Assembly: GCF_017812015.1 (NCBI RefSeq)
Contig: NZ_JADQTN010000001.1
Span: 1,032,501 to 1,096,500, forward strand
Length of the DNA stretch: 64,000 nt
Direction of reading: 5' to 3'
Source of the DNA: Pontixanthobacter sp. CEM42
GTDB lineage: Bacteria > Pseudomonadota > Alphaproteobacteria > Sphingomonadales > Sphingomonadaceae
The notes below the pieces were generated by a model, which ran no database searches, was not told the DNA's origin, and saw nothing but the letters and a program-made list of their open reading frames with translations. Shown piece after piece: positions 33,672 to 41,760 of the stretch; position 1 is the first letter of the stretch, and every line of letters begins with the position of its first letter. Both the position numbers and the translations under genes were made by a program.

Positions 33672-34793
33672 ATGACAGACCTATTCGAAAATCCCGCTGG
33701 CCTTGATGGCTTTGAATTTGTGGAATTCTGCGCGCCAGAACGCGGCAAGCTGGAACCTGTCTTTACCGCTATGGGCTTTACCCACGTTGCCAAGCATCGC
33801 AGCAAAGATGTCGATCTTTGGCGCCAAGGCGGCATCAATCTGATCGCCAATTACGAGCCCCGCTCTGCCGCATGGTTCTTTGCCCGCGAACACGGCCCGA
33901 GCGCCTGCGGCATGGCCTTCCGCGTTAAAGATGCGGTCAAAGCATACGAACATCTGATCGCGCAGGGCGCAGAACCGGTAGCCAATGAACCAGGCCCAAT
34001 GGAACTGCGCATCCCTGCCATCCGCGGAATTGGCGGCGCGATACTCTATCTCGTCGATCGCTATGAAGGCAAAACCGGCGCCAAAGACGGGAACGCTGAT
34101 CTATCGATTTATGACATCGACTTTGAATATCTGCCCGGTGTCGAAACGCACCCGGTTGGCGCAGGATTCGACATCATCGATCACTTGACTCACAATGTTT
34201 ACAACGGCCGGATGGCATATTGGGCGGACTATTACGAAAGCCTGTTCAACTTCCGGGAAATCCGCTTCTTCGACATCAAAGGCGAATATACCGGCCTGAC
34301 TTCGAAAGCGCTGACCGCACCAGACGGCAAGATCAAAATCCCACTCAATGAAGAAGGCGAAGGCGGCAAAGGCCAAATCGAAGAATTCCTGAAAGAGTTC
34401 AATGGCGAAGGCATCCAGCACATCGCGCTGATCTGTGATGATCTGGTAGGTTGTTGGGATCGTCTAAAAAAGTTCGGCGTGCCCTTCATGACTGCTCCGC
34501 CCTCGACCTATTATGAGATGCTCAGCGAGCGTCTTCCCGGCCACGGTGAAGATGTCGATGCGTTGCAAATGCGCGGCATTCTGATGGACGGCACAACCGA
34601 AGGCGGTCAGCCACGTCTGTTGCTACAGATCTTCGCAGAAGCACAAGTCGGACCAGTGTTCTTCGAATTCATCCAGCGCAAAGGCGATGATGGCTTTGGT
34701 GAAGGCAACTTCAAAGCGCTGTTCGAAAGCATGGAACGCGACCAGATCAATCGCGGGGCACTGAAAGTAGACGAAGTAGAGCCTGCAGAATGA
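33672..34793 (+). CDS. hppD: 4-Hydroxyphenylpyruvate dioxygenase
   Basis: The 373-residue enzyme has two vicinal-oxygen-chelate domains. Iron ligands are His171 ([11 protein letters not shown]), His250 (EGIQHIALI) and Glu332 ([20 protein letters not shown]). The substrate-binding C-terminal region [18 protein letters not shown] is intact. It converts 4-hydroxyphenylpyruvate to homogentisate in tyrosine degradation. GGAG precedes the ATG. The stop overlaps the start of a second VOC-fold gene (ATGA). No homogentisate 1,2-dioxygenase gene is visible in the window, so the pathway continues elsewhere. Confidence 0.96.
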   Translation: MTDLFENPAGLDGFEFVEFCAPERGKLEPVFTAMGFTHVAKHRSKDVDLWRQGGINLIANYEPRSAAWFFAREHGPSACGMAFRVKDAVKAYEHLIAQGAEPVANEPGPMELRIPAIRGIGGAILYLVDRYEGKTGAKDGNADLSIYDIDFEYLPGVETHPVGAGFDIIDHLTHNVYNGRMAYWADYYESLFNFREIRFFDIKGEYTGLTSKALTAPDGKIKIPLNEEGEGGKGQIEEFLKEFNGEGIQHIALICDDLVGCWDRLKKFGVPFMTAPPSTYYEMLSERLPGHGEDVDALQMRGILMDGTTEGGQPRLLLQIFAEAQVGPVFFEFIQRKGDDGFGEGNFKALFESMERDQINRGALKVDEVEPAE

Positions 34794-35368
34794 CTGCTCA
34801 CCCAATCAAACCCCATCCGATCAAATTGGGCGGCGTCCACCACGCGGCGTATCGCTGTAAGGACGCCAAAGAGACCGTCGAATGGTATGAGCGGGTAATG
34901 GGGATGGAATATACATCCGCATTTTCCGAGGACCATGTGCCATCAACCGGCGCCTATGATCCGTACATGCACGTGTTCTTGGATGCGGGTAACAACAATA
35001 TACTCGCATTTTTCGAACTGCCCAACCAACCTGAAATGGGACGGGATGAGAATACCCCAGCATGGGTCCAACACTTGGCCTTCCGTGTGGGATCAGAAGA
35101 AGAATTGCTGACCGCGAAGGATCATGTGGAAGGTCTAGGTATCGATGTACTCGGCCCTACCCATCACGGCATCTTCAAATCGATCTACTTCTTCGACCCC
35201 AACGGTCACCGCGTTGAGTTAGCTGCCGATATCGGGACGGATGAGCAATATACCGAGCTCAAGAAAGTCGCGATGCCAATGCTGGATGAGTGGAGCGAAA
35301 CCAAGAAGGCTCCGCGCCATGCGGATTGGCTGCACGAGATTGCCCGAGCAGAACACGCGAATACGTAA
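34790..35368 (+). CDS. VOC-family (glyoxalase/bleomycin resistance) protein
   Basis: The 192-residue protein has two beta-alpha-beta-beta-beta modules of the vicinal oxygen chelate fold: [20 protein letters not shown] with MEYTSAF, then [16 protein letters not shown] and [18 protein letters not shown]. Candidate metal ligands are the His in VHHAAY, the His in VQHLAF and the Glu in RVELA. The substrate is unknown. Translation is coupled to hppD through an ATGA overlap, which suggests a step in aromatic or tyrosine breakdown, possibly processing a ring-derived acid (inference). Confidence 0.85.
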   Translation: MTAHPIKPHPIKLGGVHHAAYRCKDAKETVEWYERVMGMEYTSAFSEDHVPSTGAYDPYMHVFLDAGNNNILAFFELPNQPEMGRDENTPAWVQHLAFRVGSEEELLTAKDHVEGLGIDVLGPTHHGIFKSIYFFDPNGHRVELAADIGTDEQYTELKKVAMPMLDEWSETKKAPRHADWLHEIARAEHANT

Positions 35369-35515
35369 TCAATGTCACGGATGTGCGTCGCAGGCTTGCG
35401 CACAATCCGCCCAATTGTTAACGTTATCATAGAAGTTGCGACGGCTGGGGAGCGCCTTGCTCTGCCACGGTTCCGGACGCGACCATCACGGGACTTTGGG
35501 TAGAGGGAATTTTCG

Positions 35516-36634
35516 ATGTTTGGTTCTAGGTCGTTGGCCGCGCTCTGCACGGCTTCGCTGATTTTCGTGTCTTCGCCGGTAGCGACTGCACAGGTTATGT
35601 CTGCTGAATTGAAGGCTCTCGACGAGCAGCTTCCCGGAGATCTGATCAACGATCCTACGCGCATTGATTGGGAAGTGTACGGCAATGAGGTGAGCTCTGA
35701 ACCGGTGATCGATCAATCGATTCCGGGTGGCGGCGCAGCCCTGCAAATCGATGTCCGTAACGCTACCGAATATATATATACCGCAGGCCTAAACATGCCG
35801 CTGGTCAAAGGCGTTGACGCTGGCGATGACGTAACGATCGGTTTCTATGCCCGCACAATCGAGGCCAGTTCGGATGATGGCAACGGCGTAATCAGGATCC
35901 GCTTCCAGCAGAATGCAGCACCCTATCCCGGCTTTGGCGAAAAGACACTGAGCATCGGCAAGGATTGGCAATGGTACGAAGTGACCGCCAAGGCCGAGCG
36001 TGCACTACGCAAAAAAGACGGCATAGTTGCGGTGCAATTCGGACGGACCAAGCAAGTCCTCCAAATCGGGCAAACAATTATTGTTAAGGGCGCTTCGGCG
36101 ATTGCAGGAAAGCCTGCCGCACCCGCGCCGAAGCCCGTTCCACAACCTTCCATGCCGAAATCGTTGCAAGGCGCCGGCACATTGCTGAACGATTCATCGA
36201 AAGCAGACTGGTACTTTGAAGGCAGCGCAGGCGAGTACGCGACGCTGGAGGATGTGTTTATCTTCGGCACAGTTGCAACACGTTTCACAACCACAAAGGC
36301 TGATAGCAGACCAAACGATCTGTTCGCCACTGTTCCTCTGAATACCGCCATTGCCGAGGGTGATGAGCTGTTGATTGCGGTCGCGGCACGAAGCGTCGCT
36401 GCAGAGGGTCAAGCGATTGAAGCACAAGTCGGTCTGCGCCTGGAAGAAGCGAAGCCGCCATATGATGGCTTTGGTGATAATCAGATATCGGTCAGCCAGA
36501 AATGGCGATTGATCCGAGTGAAGACCAAAGCGACACGCGCACTCGCCGCTGGCGAAGGGCAACTCGCGATACACTTCGGCGGAGCACTAAAATCCGTCGA
36601 TGTCGGCCCAGTTTATATCCTGAAAACGAATTGA
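35516..36634 (+). CDS. Secreted protein with two related beta-rich domains
   Basis: The 372-residue protein has a signal peptide (SRSLAALCTASLIFVSSPVATA) and two homologous halves joined by a Pro/Ala linker (about residues 198-218: KPAAPAPKPVPQPS). Each half begins with a motif on Leu-Asn-Asp (GDLINDPTRIDWEVYG and GTLLNDSSKADWYFEG), has a jelly-roll pattern and ends with KDWQWYEVTAKAERALRKKD/QKWRLIRVKTKATRALAAGE. Such folds are typical of carbohydrate-binding or adhesion modules, but no binding residues can be named. It has an AGAGGG Shine-Dalgarno. No enzyme domain is present. Not assigned to a named family. Confidence 0.75.
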   Translation: MFGSRSLAALCTASLIFVSSPVATAQVMSAELKALDEQLPGDLINDPTRIDWEVYGNEVSSEPVIDQSIPGGGAALQIDVRNATEYIYTAGLNMPLVKGVDAGDDVTIGFYARTIEASSDDGNGVIRIRFQQNAAPYPGFGEKTLSIGKDWQWYEVTAKAERALRKKDGIVAVQFGRTKQVLQIGQTIIVKGASAIAGKPAAPAPKPVPQPSMPKSLQGAGTLLNDSSKADWYFEGSAGEYATLEDVFIFGTVATRFTTTKADSRPNDLFATVPLNTAIAEGDELLIAVAARSVAAEGQAIEAQVGLRLEEAKPPYDGFGDNQISVSQKWRLIRVKTKATRALAAGEGQLAIHFGGALKSVDVGPVYILKTN

Positions 36635-36717
36635 GTTTCGGGCTTGTGGAGCGAACGAGATTGCGTGTTCGGAACGATGCGGCAATCCGCTCGTTGGAAG
36701 GCTAAACAGGGGATACC

Positions 36718-37629
36718 ATGCAAGCCGAACTAGCTTCACCGACACGTACCGAACTCGATAAAACACTCAATACATTCGCAACTTTACAGGACCAGCTCCT
36801 TGAGATGGGCGAAGGTCTAATCCGTGCTCTGCCTGATATGGCGATCGCGTTTGTTATTCTGATTGTCACGTGGATCGTTGCGAAATTCGCCGTTCGGATC
36901 GCCGACAAAATCATCGGTAAGACCGAGATGCGACCGAGCCTCAAGAACCTGGTCGATACCTTCGTAAAACTGGCAATTTGGCTCGTCGGCCTGATGATTG
37001 CGCTGACGGTAATTATGCCCGGGCTGACTCCGGCTAGCCTGATCGCGGGCTTGGGTATTGGTGCCGTCGCAATAGGCTTCGCCTTTCAGGATATCTTCGA
37101 GAATTTTCTGGCTGGTGTGTTGATCATGCTGCGCGAGAAGATGCGCATCGGTGATGTCATCGAATGCGACGGTATTACTGGCAAAGTCGAACACATCACC
37201 CTGCGTGAAACCTATGTCCGCAAACTCTCGGGCGAAGTTACACTCGTGCCCAACTCGATGCTGTTCAAAAACCCTGTAGAGATTTTGACGGACAAAGTTG
37301 AGCGTCGCCATGAGGTGCTTGCTGGTGTTTCCTACGACACTGACCTCGATCAAGCCGCCGATGTTATCCGGACAGCGGTTGAGAGCGTCGACGAAGTCCT
37401 GACAAAAAAAGGCATCGATGTCTTTGCGTGCGAATTCAACTCGAGCTCGGTTGATTTCAAAGTGCGCTGGTGGGCCGGATCGAAACCGCGCGATGGCCAT
37501 GAAAGCCGCGACAAAGTTATCCGCGCCATCAAACGCGGCCTGGACGATGCGGGAATCGAAATTCCATTCCCCTATGTCACGCACACCTTTAAGGAAGCGG
37601 TTCCACTAGGCGGCAAGAGCGACAGCTAA
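36718..37629 (+). CDS. Small-conductance mechanosensitive channel (MscS family)
   Basis: The 303-residue protein has three membrane helices (MAIAFVILIVTWIVAKFAVR, LAIWLVGLMIALTVIMPG, LIAGLGIGAVAIGFAFQDIF, the last forming the pore-lining Gly/Ala helix) and a cytoplasmic beta domain (LREKMRIGDVIECDGITGKV, YVRKLSGEVTLVPNSMLFKN). It matches MscS/YggB, which releases solutes on osmotic downshock. The length fits the family's small members. AGGGGA lies before the ATG. Its function in turgor control is inferred from the family. Confidence 0.93.
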   Translation: MQAELASPTRTELDKTLNTFATLQDQLLEMGEGLIRALPDMAIAFVILIVTWIVAKFAVRIADKIIGKTEMRPSLKNLVDTFVKLAIWLVGLMIALTVIMPGLTPASLIAGLGIGAVAIGFAFQDIFENFLAGVLIMLREKMRIGDVIECDGITGKVEHITLRETYVRKLSGEVTLVPNSMLFKNPVEILTDKVERRHEVLAGVSYDTDLDQAADVIRTAVESVDEVLTKKGIDVFACEFNSSSVDFKVRWWAGSKPRDGHESRDKVIRAIKRGLDDAGIEIPFPYVTHTFKEAVPLGGKSDS

Positions 37630-37665
37630 ACCGCCGCCACCTGCAAGCGCTCCTGAAAGGCTGCA

Positions 37666-38880
37666 ATGCCAAAAGCCAATGACAGCGGCCCTTACTTGAC
37701 GCGGGCCAAAGAGTTTGCGTTGGCAGCGGCCGGCGGGGTGATGGTTGCCAATGCCTATTATATCCACCCTATCATTGCTGAGGTCGCCGGCGATTTTGGT
37801 GTGAATGCAGCGACGATTGGTCTGGTCCCTGCCCTCAATCAAATCGCATTGGCCTTGGGGATATTCCTGCTGCTTCCGCTGGGCGATCGGTTTAGCAACC
37901 GCCAATTGTCGATCATTTTTGCGATCGGGCAGACCGTATCGCTTACATTGATGGTTTTCTCGCCGTCATTCGTAGGGTTCCTGATCGGCTCGACAATCCT
38001 CGGCTTCTTTACAATCGCGCCGTATTTGCTGCCAGCCTACGCATCAAAGCGCGTTAGGTCCGAGCGTTTGGGATCGGTGACCGCCACCCTTACCATCGGA
38101 ACAATAGTCGGCATTCTAATAGCCCGGGTGGGCGCTGGGTGGATTGCGCAATATTATGATTGGCACTTGGTGTACGCGATCGCGGCGGGACTGATGTTGC
38201 TGACGACTCTTGCACTACCGCTTGTGATGGAAGGACGGCGACAAACCGGAGTTACTGAAGCGAAGCAGACATATGGCACGCTGGTCACATCGCTATTCCC
38301 GCTAATGCGCGCGCATCCGCAAGTGATCGTCTCAGGCATAATTCAGGCGCTGAACTTCGGCATCTTCCTGTCGGTTTGGCTGGGTCTCGCATTGCATCTC
38401 ACCAGCGCCGAGATGGGGTACGGCGTCGATGTTGTCGGTTACCTCGCAGGCTTTGCGATTGTTGCCATAGTTGTAACGCCCAAGCTCGGCGCATTGGCCG
38501 ACCGGATCGGGCCGGAAAAAGCGCGGTTCCGCCTTTCGCTTGTGCAAATGATCGGGGTCGCGCTGTTGCTGCCATTCGGGAACAGTCTTTGGCTACTGAT
38601 TGTCCCAATCGTTATCATGAACACCGTCGGGCCCGGGATCGATATTGCCGGCAGGATGACCTCGTTATCGCTTGCACCAGACATCCGCACGCGGCTGATG
38701 ACAGGCTACATCATGCTGATGTTCCTAGGTGCCGGATTTGCGAGTTGGGTTGGGACTGCGTCTTACGATGTTGCGGGTTGGACGGGCAATGCCGGGCTGG
38801 CTTTAGCGATGTCGATTGCGATTGTAGGGTTGAGTTATTCGCAGATGGTGAGAGCGAGAGCCGCAAACGCCAATCTCTGA
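37666..38880 (+). CDS. Major facilitator superfamily transporter
   Basis: The 404-residue protein has about 12 hydrophobic helices in two six-helix halves. MFS motif A occurs in the cytoplasmic loop (LPLGDRFSNRQLSI), with a similar LADRIGPEKARF in the second half. It begins with ALAAAGGVMVANAYYIHPII, typical of the YnfM/ transporter-of-unknown-substrate type. No nearby enzyme defines the substrate. AAAGG precedes ATG 37666, and the gene starts 36 bp after mscS. Export of a small molecule or drug is the usual role of the group (inference). Confidence 0.88.
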   Translation: MPKANDSGPYLTRAKEFALAAAGGVMVANAYYIHPIIAEVAGDFGVNAATIGLVPALNQIALALGIFLLLPLGDRFSNRQLSIIFAIGQTVSLTLMVFSPSFVGFLIGSTILGFFTIAPYLLPAYASKRVRSERLGSVTATLTIGTIVGILIARVGAGWIAQYYDWHLVYAIAAGLMLLTTLALPLVMEGRRQTGVTEAKQTYGTLVTSLFPLMRAHPQVIVSGIIQALNFGIFLSVWLGLALHLTSAEMGYGVDVVGYLAGFAIVAIVVTPKLGALADRIGPEKARFRLSLVQMIGVALLLPFGNSLWLLIVPIVIMNTVGPGIDIAGRMTSLSLAPDIRTRLMTGYIMLMFLGAGFASWVGTASYDVAGWTGNAGLALAMSIAIVGLSYSQMVRARAANANL

Positions 38881-38965
38881 AAGGATTGGGCAAACGATCT
38901 TCTTGCGAAGACCGTTCACCCGTTTTCGCTTCGGCTCCGAAGTTCGAACATTTCGTGACCCATCA

Positions 38966-38997
38966 CCAAAAGAGCCACCTCACCGGGATGGCTCTTC
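38966..38997 (-). terminator. Terminator downstream of tRNA-Arg
   Basis: On the minus strand an eight-base stem (AAGAGCCA / TGGCTCTT at 38970-38977 and 38989-38996) is followed by TTTTGG, just past the CCA end of the tRNA at 39001. It ends the tRNA transcript. Confidence 0.75.
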
Positions 38998-39000
38998 TGG

Positions 39001-39077
39001 TGGTGCGCCCGACAGGATTCGAACCTGTGGCCCCCAGATTAGGAATCTGATGCTCTATCCACCTGAGCTACGGGCGC
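39001..39077 (-). tRNA. tRNA-Arg (anticodon CCT)
   Basis: The minus strand folds into a full cloverleaf: acceptor GCGCCCG pairing with CGGGCGC, D arm containing AGCTCAGGTGGATAGAGC, anticodon stem CAGAT/ATCTG around TTCCTAA (anticodon CCT), a variable loop, T arm with GGTTCGAATCC, and an encoded CCA end at 39001-39003. It decodes AGG. Confidence 0.97.
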
Positions 39078-39117
39078 GACCAACCCTGCCTCTAATCCGC
39101 AGCGCGGCGTGATGCAA

Positions 39118-39603
39118 TCAGTTCAAATCTTCGGGTGGGCTGACGGGAAACGGTAGAGGAGACACCGCGATACCTTCGTCGAGCAAATCCTTGGCTTCTT
39201 CCAAAGTCGCCTCGCCGTGGATCGTCTCTTTGTCGTCTTCACCATAGTGGATCGCGCGGGACTTCTCGGCGAAGTCTTTTCCGACCCATTTGCTATCCTT
39301 AAGCGCCTTGGCCTGCACTTCGGCGAGCTTTTTCATCGCTTGCGACACTTCCGGCGGAAGCGGTCCATTGGTGATCGGCGCTTTGCGAACGGGTTTATCC
39401 ATTTCCGACTGCACAAACTCGGCCGCCTGCCTGTTCGCCTTGGCTGGTACAGCGGGAGCCATTGGCGCTTTGATTATCTCTTCCGAACCGCAATGCGGGC
39501 ATAAGACAAGGCCGCGCTCCTGCTGCGAAGCGAAATCGTCAGACGAGCTGAACCAGCCCTCGAAACGGTGGTCGTTGTGGCAGGACAGATCGAAAACAAT
39601 CAT
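39118..39603 (-). CDS. DUF1178 family protein
   Basis: The 161-residue protein starts with the DUF1178 pattern MIVFDLSCHNDHRFEGWFSS and has a zinc-ribbon-like CPHCGSEEIIKAPMAP. The middle is charged and helical, and it contains KDFAEKSRAIHYGEDDKETI, a family motif. The function is unknown; the Cys pair suggests metal binding. The ATG overlaps the preceding nit stop (ATGA). It is common downstream of nit and grxC genes in alphaproteobacteria. Confidence 0.9.
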   Translation of the reverse strand: MIVFDLSCHNDHRFEGWFSSSDDFASQQERGLVLCPHCGSEEIIKAPMAPAVPAKANRQAAEFVQSEMDKPVRKAPITNGPLPPEVSQAMKKLAEVQAKALKDSKWVGKDFAEKSRAIHYGEDDKETIHGEATLEEAKDLLDEGIAVSPLPFPVSPPEDLN

Positions 39604-40424
39604 TGTTTCGGTGATTTAGGGATATCGCGGCGATTGGCAAGGCTGGGTAGCTGCGTCCGCACTTCTACGATACGCGCGGGATCAATATCGGCAAAACCGA
39701 GGCCCGCATCTTCGCCCATATCTAGAATCACTTTCCCCCACGGATCGACGACAAGGCTGTGGCCATAGGTAGCCCGACCGTCTTCGTGCTGACCAACTTG
39801 CGCCGCAGCGACGACATAGGCGCTCGCCTCAATCGCACGAGCTCGCTGCATGACGTGCCAGTGGTCTTTACCGGTCGACACAGTGAACGCAGCCGGGATC
39901 GCAATCACATCACAACTGTGCCTACCAAGCTCTTGATACAAAGCCGGAAAGCGGATGTCGTAGCAAATGGTAAGACCTAACGTTCCTATCGGCGTTTCGA
40001 CCGCGACGACCTCATCGCCTGCCTGATAGGCATTCGATTCCCGCCAGCTTTCGCCCGTGTCTAAATCCACATCGAACATGTGCATTTTGTCGTAGAGCGC
40101 CCGGATGACACCTTGATCGTCGATGACCATCGATCGGTTTGCCGATTTGCCCGCGCCACCCGCGACTGCAACCGAACCAAGTGCCGCCCAAATACCATTC
40201 TGCTGACAGGCCGCCTGGATCGCTTGCAGAGGCTCGTTCGCACCTTCGTCAACGATATGCTGCGCAGACCGCGCTCGATCACGGTCCAACAGGCTGCACA
40301 TTTCCGGCGTGAACAGCATAGCCGCCCCGCCCTGCGCTGCCTCGTTCAGCGCGTCGACAATAGCCGCGCAATTCGCCTCCGGATCAATGCCCGAAGTCAT
40401 CTGCAAGACAGCGATGCGGGTCAA
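39600..40424 (-). CDS. Carbon-nitrogen hydrolase (Nit1-like amidase)
   Basis: The 274-residue protein is a nitrilase-superfamily amidase with catalytic Glu41 (FTPEMCSLL), Lys113 (ALYDKMHMFDVDL) and Cys154 (LTICYDIRFPAL). YDKMHMFDVDL and RGTFP-type motifs place it near Nit1/Nit2 deaminated-glutathione amidases. It would act in the cytoplasm on small amide substrates. A TTG start is used, preceded by AGGGG. It begins nine bases after the grxC stop, and it overlaps the DUF1178 gene, giving grxC-nit-DUF1178, a conserved set in alphaproteobacteria. Confidence 0.9.
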   Translation of the reverse strand: MTRIAVLQMTSGIDPEANCAAIVDALNEAAQGGAAMLFTPEMCSLLDRDRARSAQHIVDEGANEPLQAIQAACQQNGIWAALGSVAVAGGAGKSANRSMVIDDQGVIRALYDKMHMFDVDLDTGESWRESNAYQAGDEVVAVETPIGTLGLTICYDIRFPALYQELGRHSCDVIAIPAAFTVSTGKDHWHVMQRARAIEASAYVVAAAQVGQHEDGRATYGHSLVVDPWGKVILDMGEDAGLGFADIDPARIVEVRTQLPSLANRRDIPKSPKQ

Positions 40425-40433
40425 ATGCAGCCC

Positions 40434-40697
40434 CTAGCCTGCAAGCATTGCGTCTAGTTTCCCGTCACGCTCCAGCGCAGCAAGATCATCCGAACCGCCG
40501 ACATGCGTATCGCCGATGAAGATTTGCGGTACGGTCCGTGCATCTGGTGCGCGTTCGAGCATTTTTGCTTTGTCAGCCCCGCCCATCGAAATATCGAATT
40601 CGTTGAACTTCACGCCTTTGTTGGACAAAAGCTGCTTCGCGCGGTGGCAATAGCCGCAAGTGAATTTGGTATAAATATCAACGGTTAGCTTCGACAT
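40434..40697 (-). CDS. grxC: Glutaredoxin 3
   Basis: The 87-residue protein has the glutaredoxin fold with the dithiol site Cys14-Gly-Tyr-Cys17 (FTCGYCHRAKQLL), the cis-Pro motif TVPQIFIGD and HVGGSDDLAALERDGKL. The CGYC active site differs from the classic CPYC and may tune redox potential. It reduces protein disulphides with glutathione. Upstream (40698-40868) is the hsp20 control region, which is divergent. It leads the nit-DUF1178 operon. Confidence 0.93.
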   Translation of the reverse strand: MSKLTVDIYTKFTCGYCHRAKQLLSNKGVKFNEFDISMGGADKAKMLERAPDARTVPQIFIGDTHVGGSDDLAALERDGKLDAMLAG

Positions 40698-40738
40698 TGG
40701 TGTTCCTCAAACTGGCGTGCTGTTCCGCACAATGCGAA

Positions 40739-40775
40739 CCCTTGAAAGCACTTATCTGCACACTAGATAGATATT
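40739..40775 (+). promoter_or_regulatory. Possible heat-shock (RpoH-type) promoter of hsp20
   Basis: ACCCTTGAA at 40739-40747 matches the -35 element of RpoH promoters, and an AT-rich block at 40763-40773 (TAGATAGATAT) lies at a suitable distance as a -10 region. Transcription would start near 40780 and leave a leader of about 90 bases ahead of the hsp20 start. The -10 match is only partial. Confidence 0.45.
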
Positions 40776-40820
40776 GTTCCGAGCGCCACAATGGGCCGGG
40801 ATTTCAACCGGTGAGACGCT

Positions 40821-40871
40821 GCGAATGCAGGTTTCGCCATTTCAAATTGCTCAAAGAGGATTTGTATTATG
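40821..40871 (+). ncRNA. ROSE-type RNA thermometer in the hsp20 leader
   Basis: The 5' leader folds into hairpins. The last one pairs CAAATTGCTC (40843-40852) with GAGGATTTG (40856-40864), which hides the GAGGA Shine-Dalgarno and leaves only an AAA loop. The stem has one bulged G and a U-G pair in the anti-Shine-Dalgarno stretch TTGCT. This is the ROSE element hallmark known from rhizobial small heat-shock genes. An upstream hairpin GCGAA/TTCGC lies at 40821-40837. Heat would open the stem and allow translation of hsp20. Confidence 0.72.
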
Positions 40872-41339
40872 TCACGTTTAGATTTCACCCCTTATCGCCG
40901 CAGCACTGTTGGTTTCGACCACCTTTTCGACCTGCTCGAAAATCAAGCGCGCAATAGCGGGAGCGAAAATTACCCCCCTTTCAATATCGAGCGCCGCGGT
41001 GAGGATAATTACCGCATCACGCTGGCCGTGGCTGGTTTTAAACCTGCCGATCTCGATATTACTGCTCAGCAGAACCTGCTGACTGTCCAAGGCAAGAAGC
41101 GCGAAGATTCCGGCGACGGAGATATGCTGCATATCGGCATCGCCAATCGCGGATTTGAACGCCGCTTCGAACTCGCCGACTATGTCCGCGTCGAGAAGGC
41201 CGATCTGGAAGACGGTCTGCTAATTGTCGATCTGGTGCGCGAAGTGCCCGATGCGATGAAGCCAAAGAAGATCGCCGTAAACGGTCAGACCACATTGGAA
41301 GTCGTCAAGAATGACGATGATGATGCCAACGCCGCCTAA
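40869..41339 (+). CDS. Small heat shock protein (Hsp20/IbpA type)
   Basis: The 156-residue protein has the alpha-crystallin domain of the IbpA/Hsp20 group: YPPFNIERRGEDNYRITLAV, AGFKPADLDI, the strand region LLTVQGKK, the conserved GIANRGFERRFELADYVRV and GLLIVDLVREVPDAMKPKKI (the family's C-terminal IXI is represented by KKIAV). It prevents aggregation of unfolded proteins in heat stress. Its AGAGGA Shine-Dalgarno is buried in a probable ROSE element. A strong terminator follows at 41365-41399. Confidence 0.94.
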   Translation: MSRLDFTPYRRSTVGFDHLFDLLENQARNSGSENYPPFNIERRGEDNYRITLAVAGFKPADLDITAQQNLLTVQGKKREDSGDGDMLHIGIANRGFERRFELADYVRVEKADLEDGLLIVDLVREVPDAMKPKKIAVNGQTTLEVVKNDDDDANAA

Positions 41340-41364
41340 TTAGTTGGCGACAACAAGAAAATTC

Positions 41365-41399
41365 CGGCCCGGATCGCATGTGCGGTTCGGGCCGTTTTG
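41365..41399 (+). terminator. Rho-independent terminator of hsp20
   Basis: CGGCCCG (41365-41371) pairs with CGGGCCG (41388-41394), and the inner CGCA/TGCG extends the hairpin to nearly 14 pairs. It is followed by TTTTGT. Very stable, on the plus strand just after hsp20. Confidence 0.9.
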
Positions 41400-41424
41400 T
41401 ATCCGCGTGAGATAAAAGGCCATA

Positions 41425-41660
41425 AATCAAAAGGGGGCAGACCCGAAGATCTACCCCCGCGGCGTAAAACGCCGCCTTATCCGGATTTGAGCATCCGGGT
41501 CGCAGAAGACGATCAAATCCGGGACAAGCTCATAAAGAGTTGACCCACAAACTTTTGTAATCCTCATCGCAAGGCGTCACGACCCACCATCCGTCGCCAA
41601 GCGAGACCCCTTTGCTTGAAAACACTGAAAAAATAAAGGGCAGCACCCCTGTGTGTTTCA
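41425..41660 (-). ncRNA. Candidate structured RNA downstream of pyrG
   Basis: The 421-bp gap 41340-41760 lacks a good protein gene, but its minus strand has three stable hairpins: a 10-base perfect stem CCGGATTTGA/TCAAATCCGG (41481-41490 with 41513-41522), GCGGCG/CGCCGC (41459-41475), and a final stem GGGGGTAGA/TCTGCCCCC (41433-41458) followed by TTTT, read on the minus strand. The last stem has a G-U pair on the minus strand but an A-C mismatch on the plus strand, which points to minus-strand transcription. A 31-codon frame (41530-41625) also lies here. The family was not recognised. Confidence 0.45.
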
Positions 41661-41760
41661 AAAAAAGACTGATGTGGCTTAGCAAAAATTGCGCAGATTG
41701 GAGCCATCACGATAATTTCGAACCCCAACCCCTTGTTTTCGTGGAGTTACGCGGCTTCGT

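Noticed and set aside
36817-37584. Minus-strand frame of 255 codons opposite the MscS gene
   Set aside because: It is antisense to a well-supported channel gene and has no family features.
41530-41625. 31-codon frame (GTG start) in the gap after pyrG
   Set aside because: The C-terminal sequence looks protein-like (WWVVTPCDEDYKSLWVNSL), but there is no Shine-Dalgarno and the region is dominated by RNA hairpins. It is recorded with the candidate RNA instead of as a gene.
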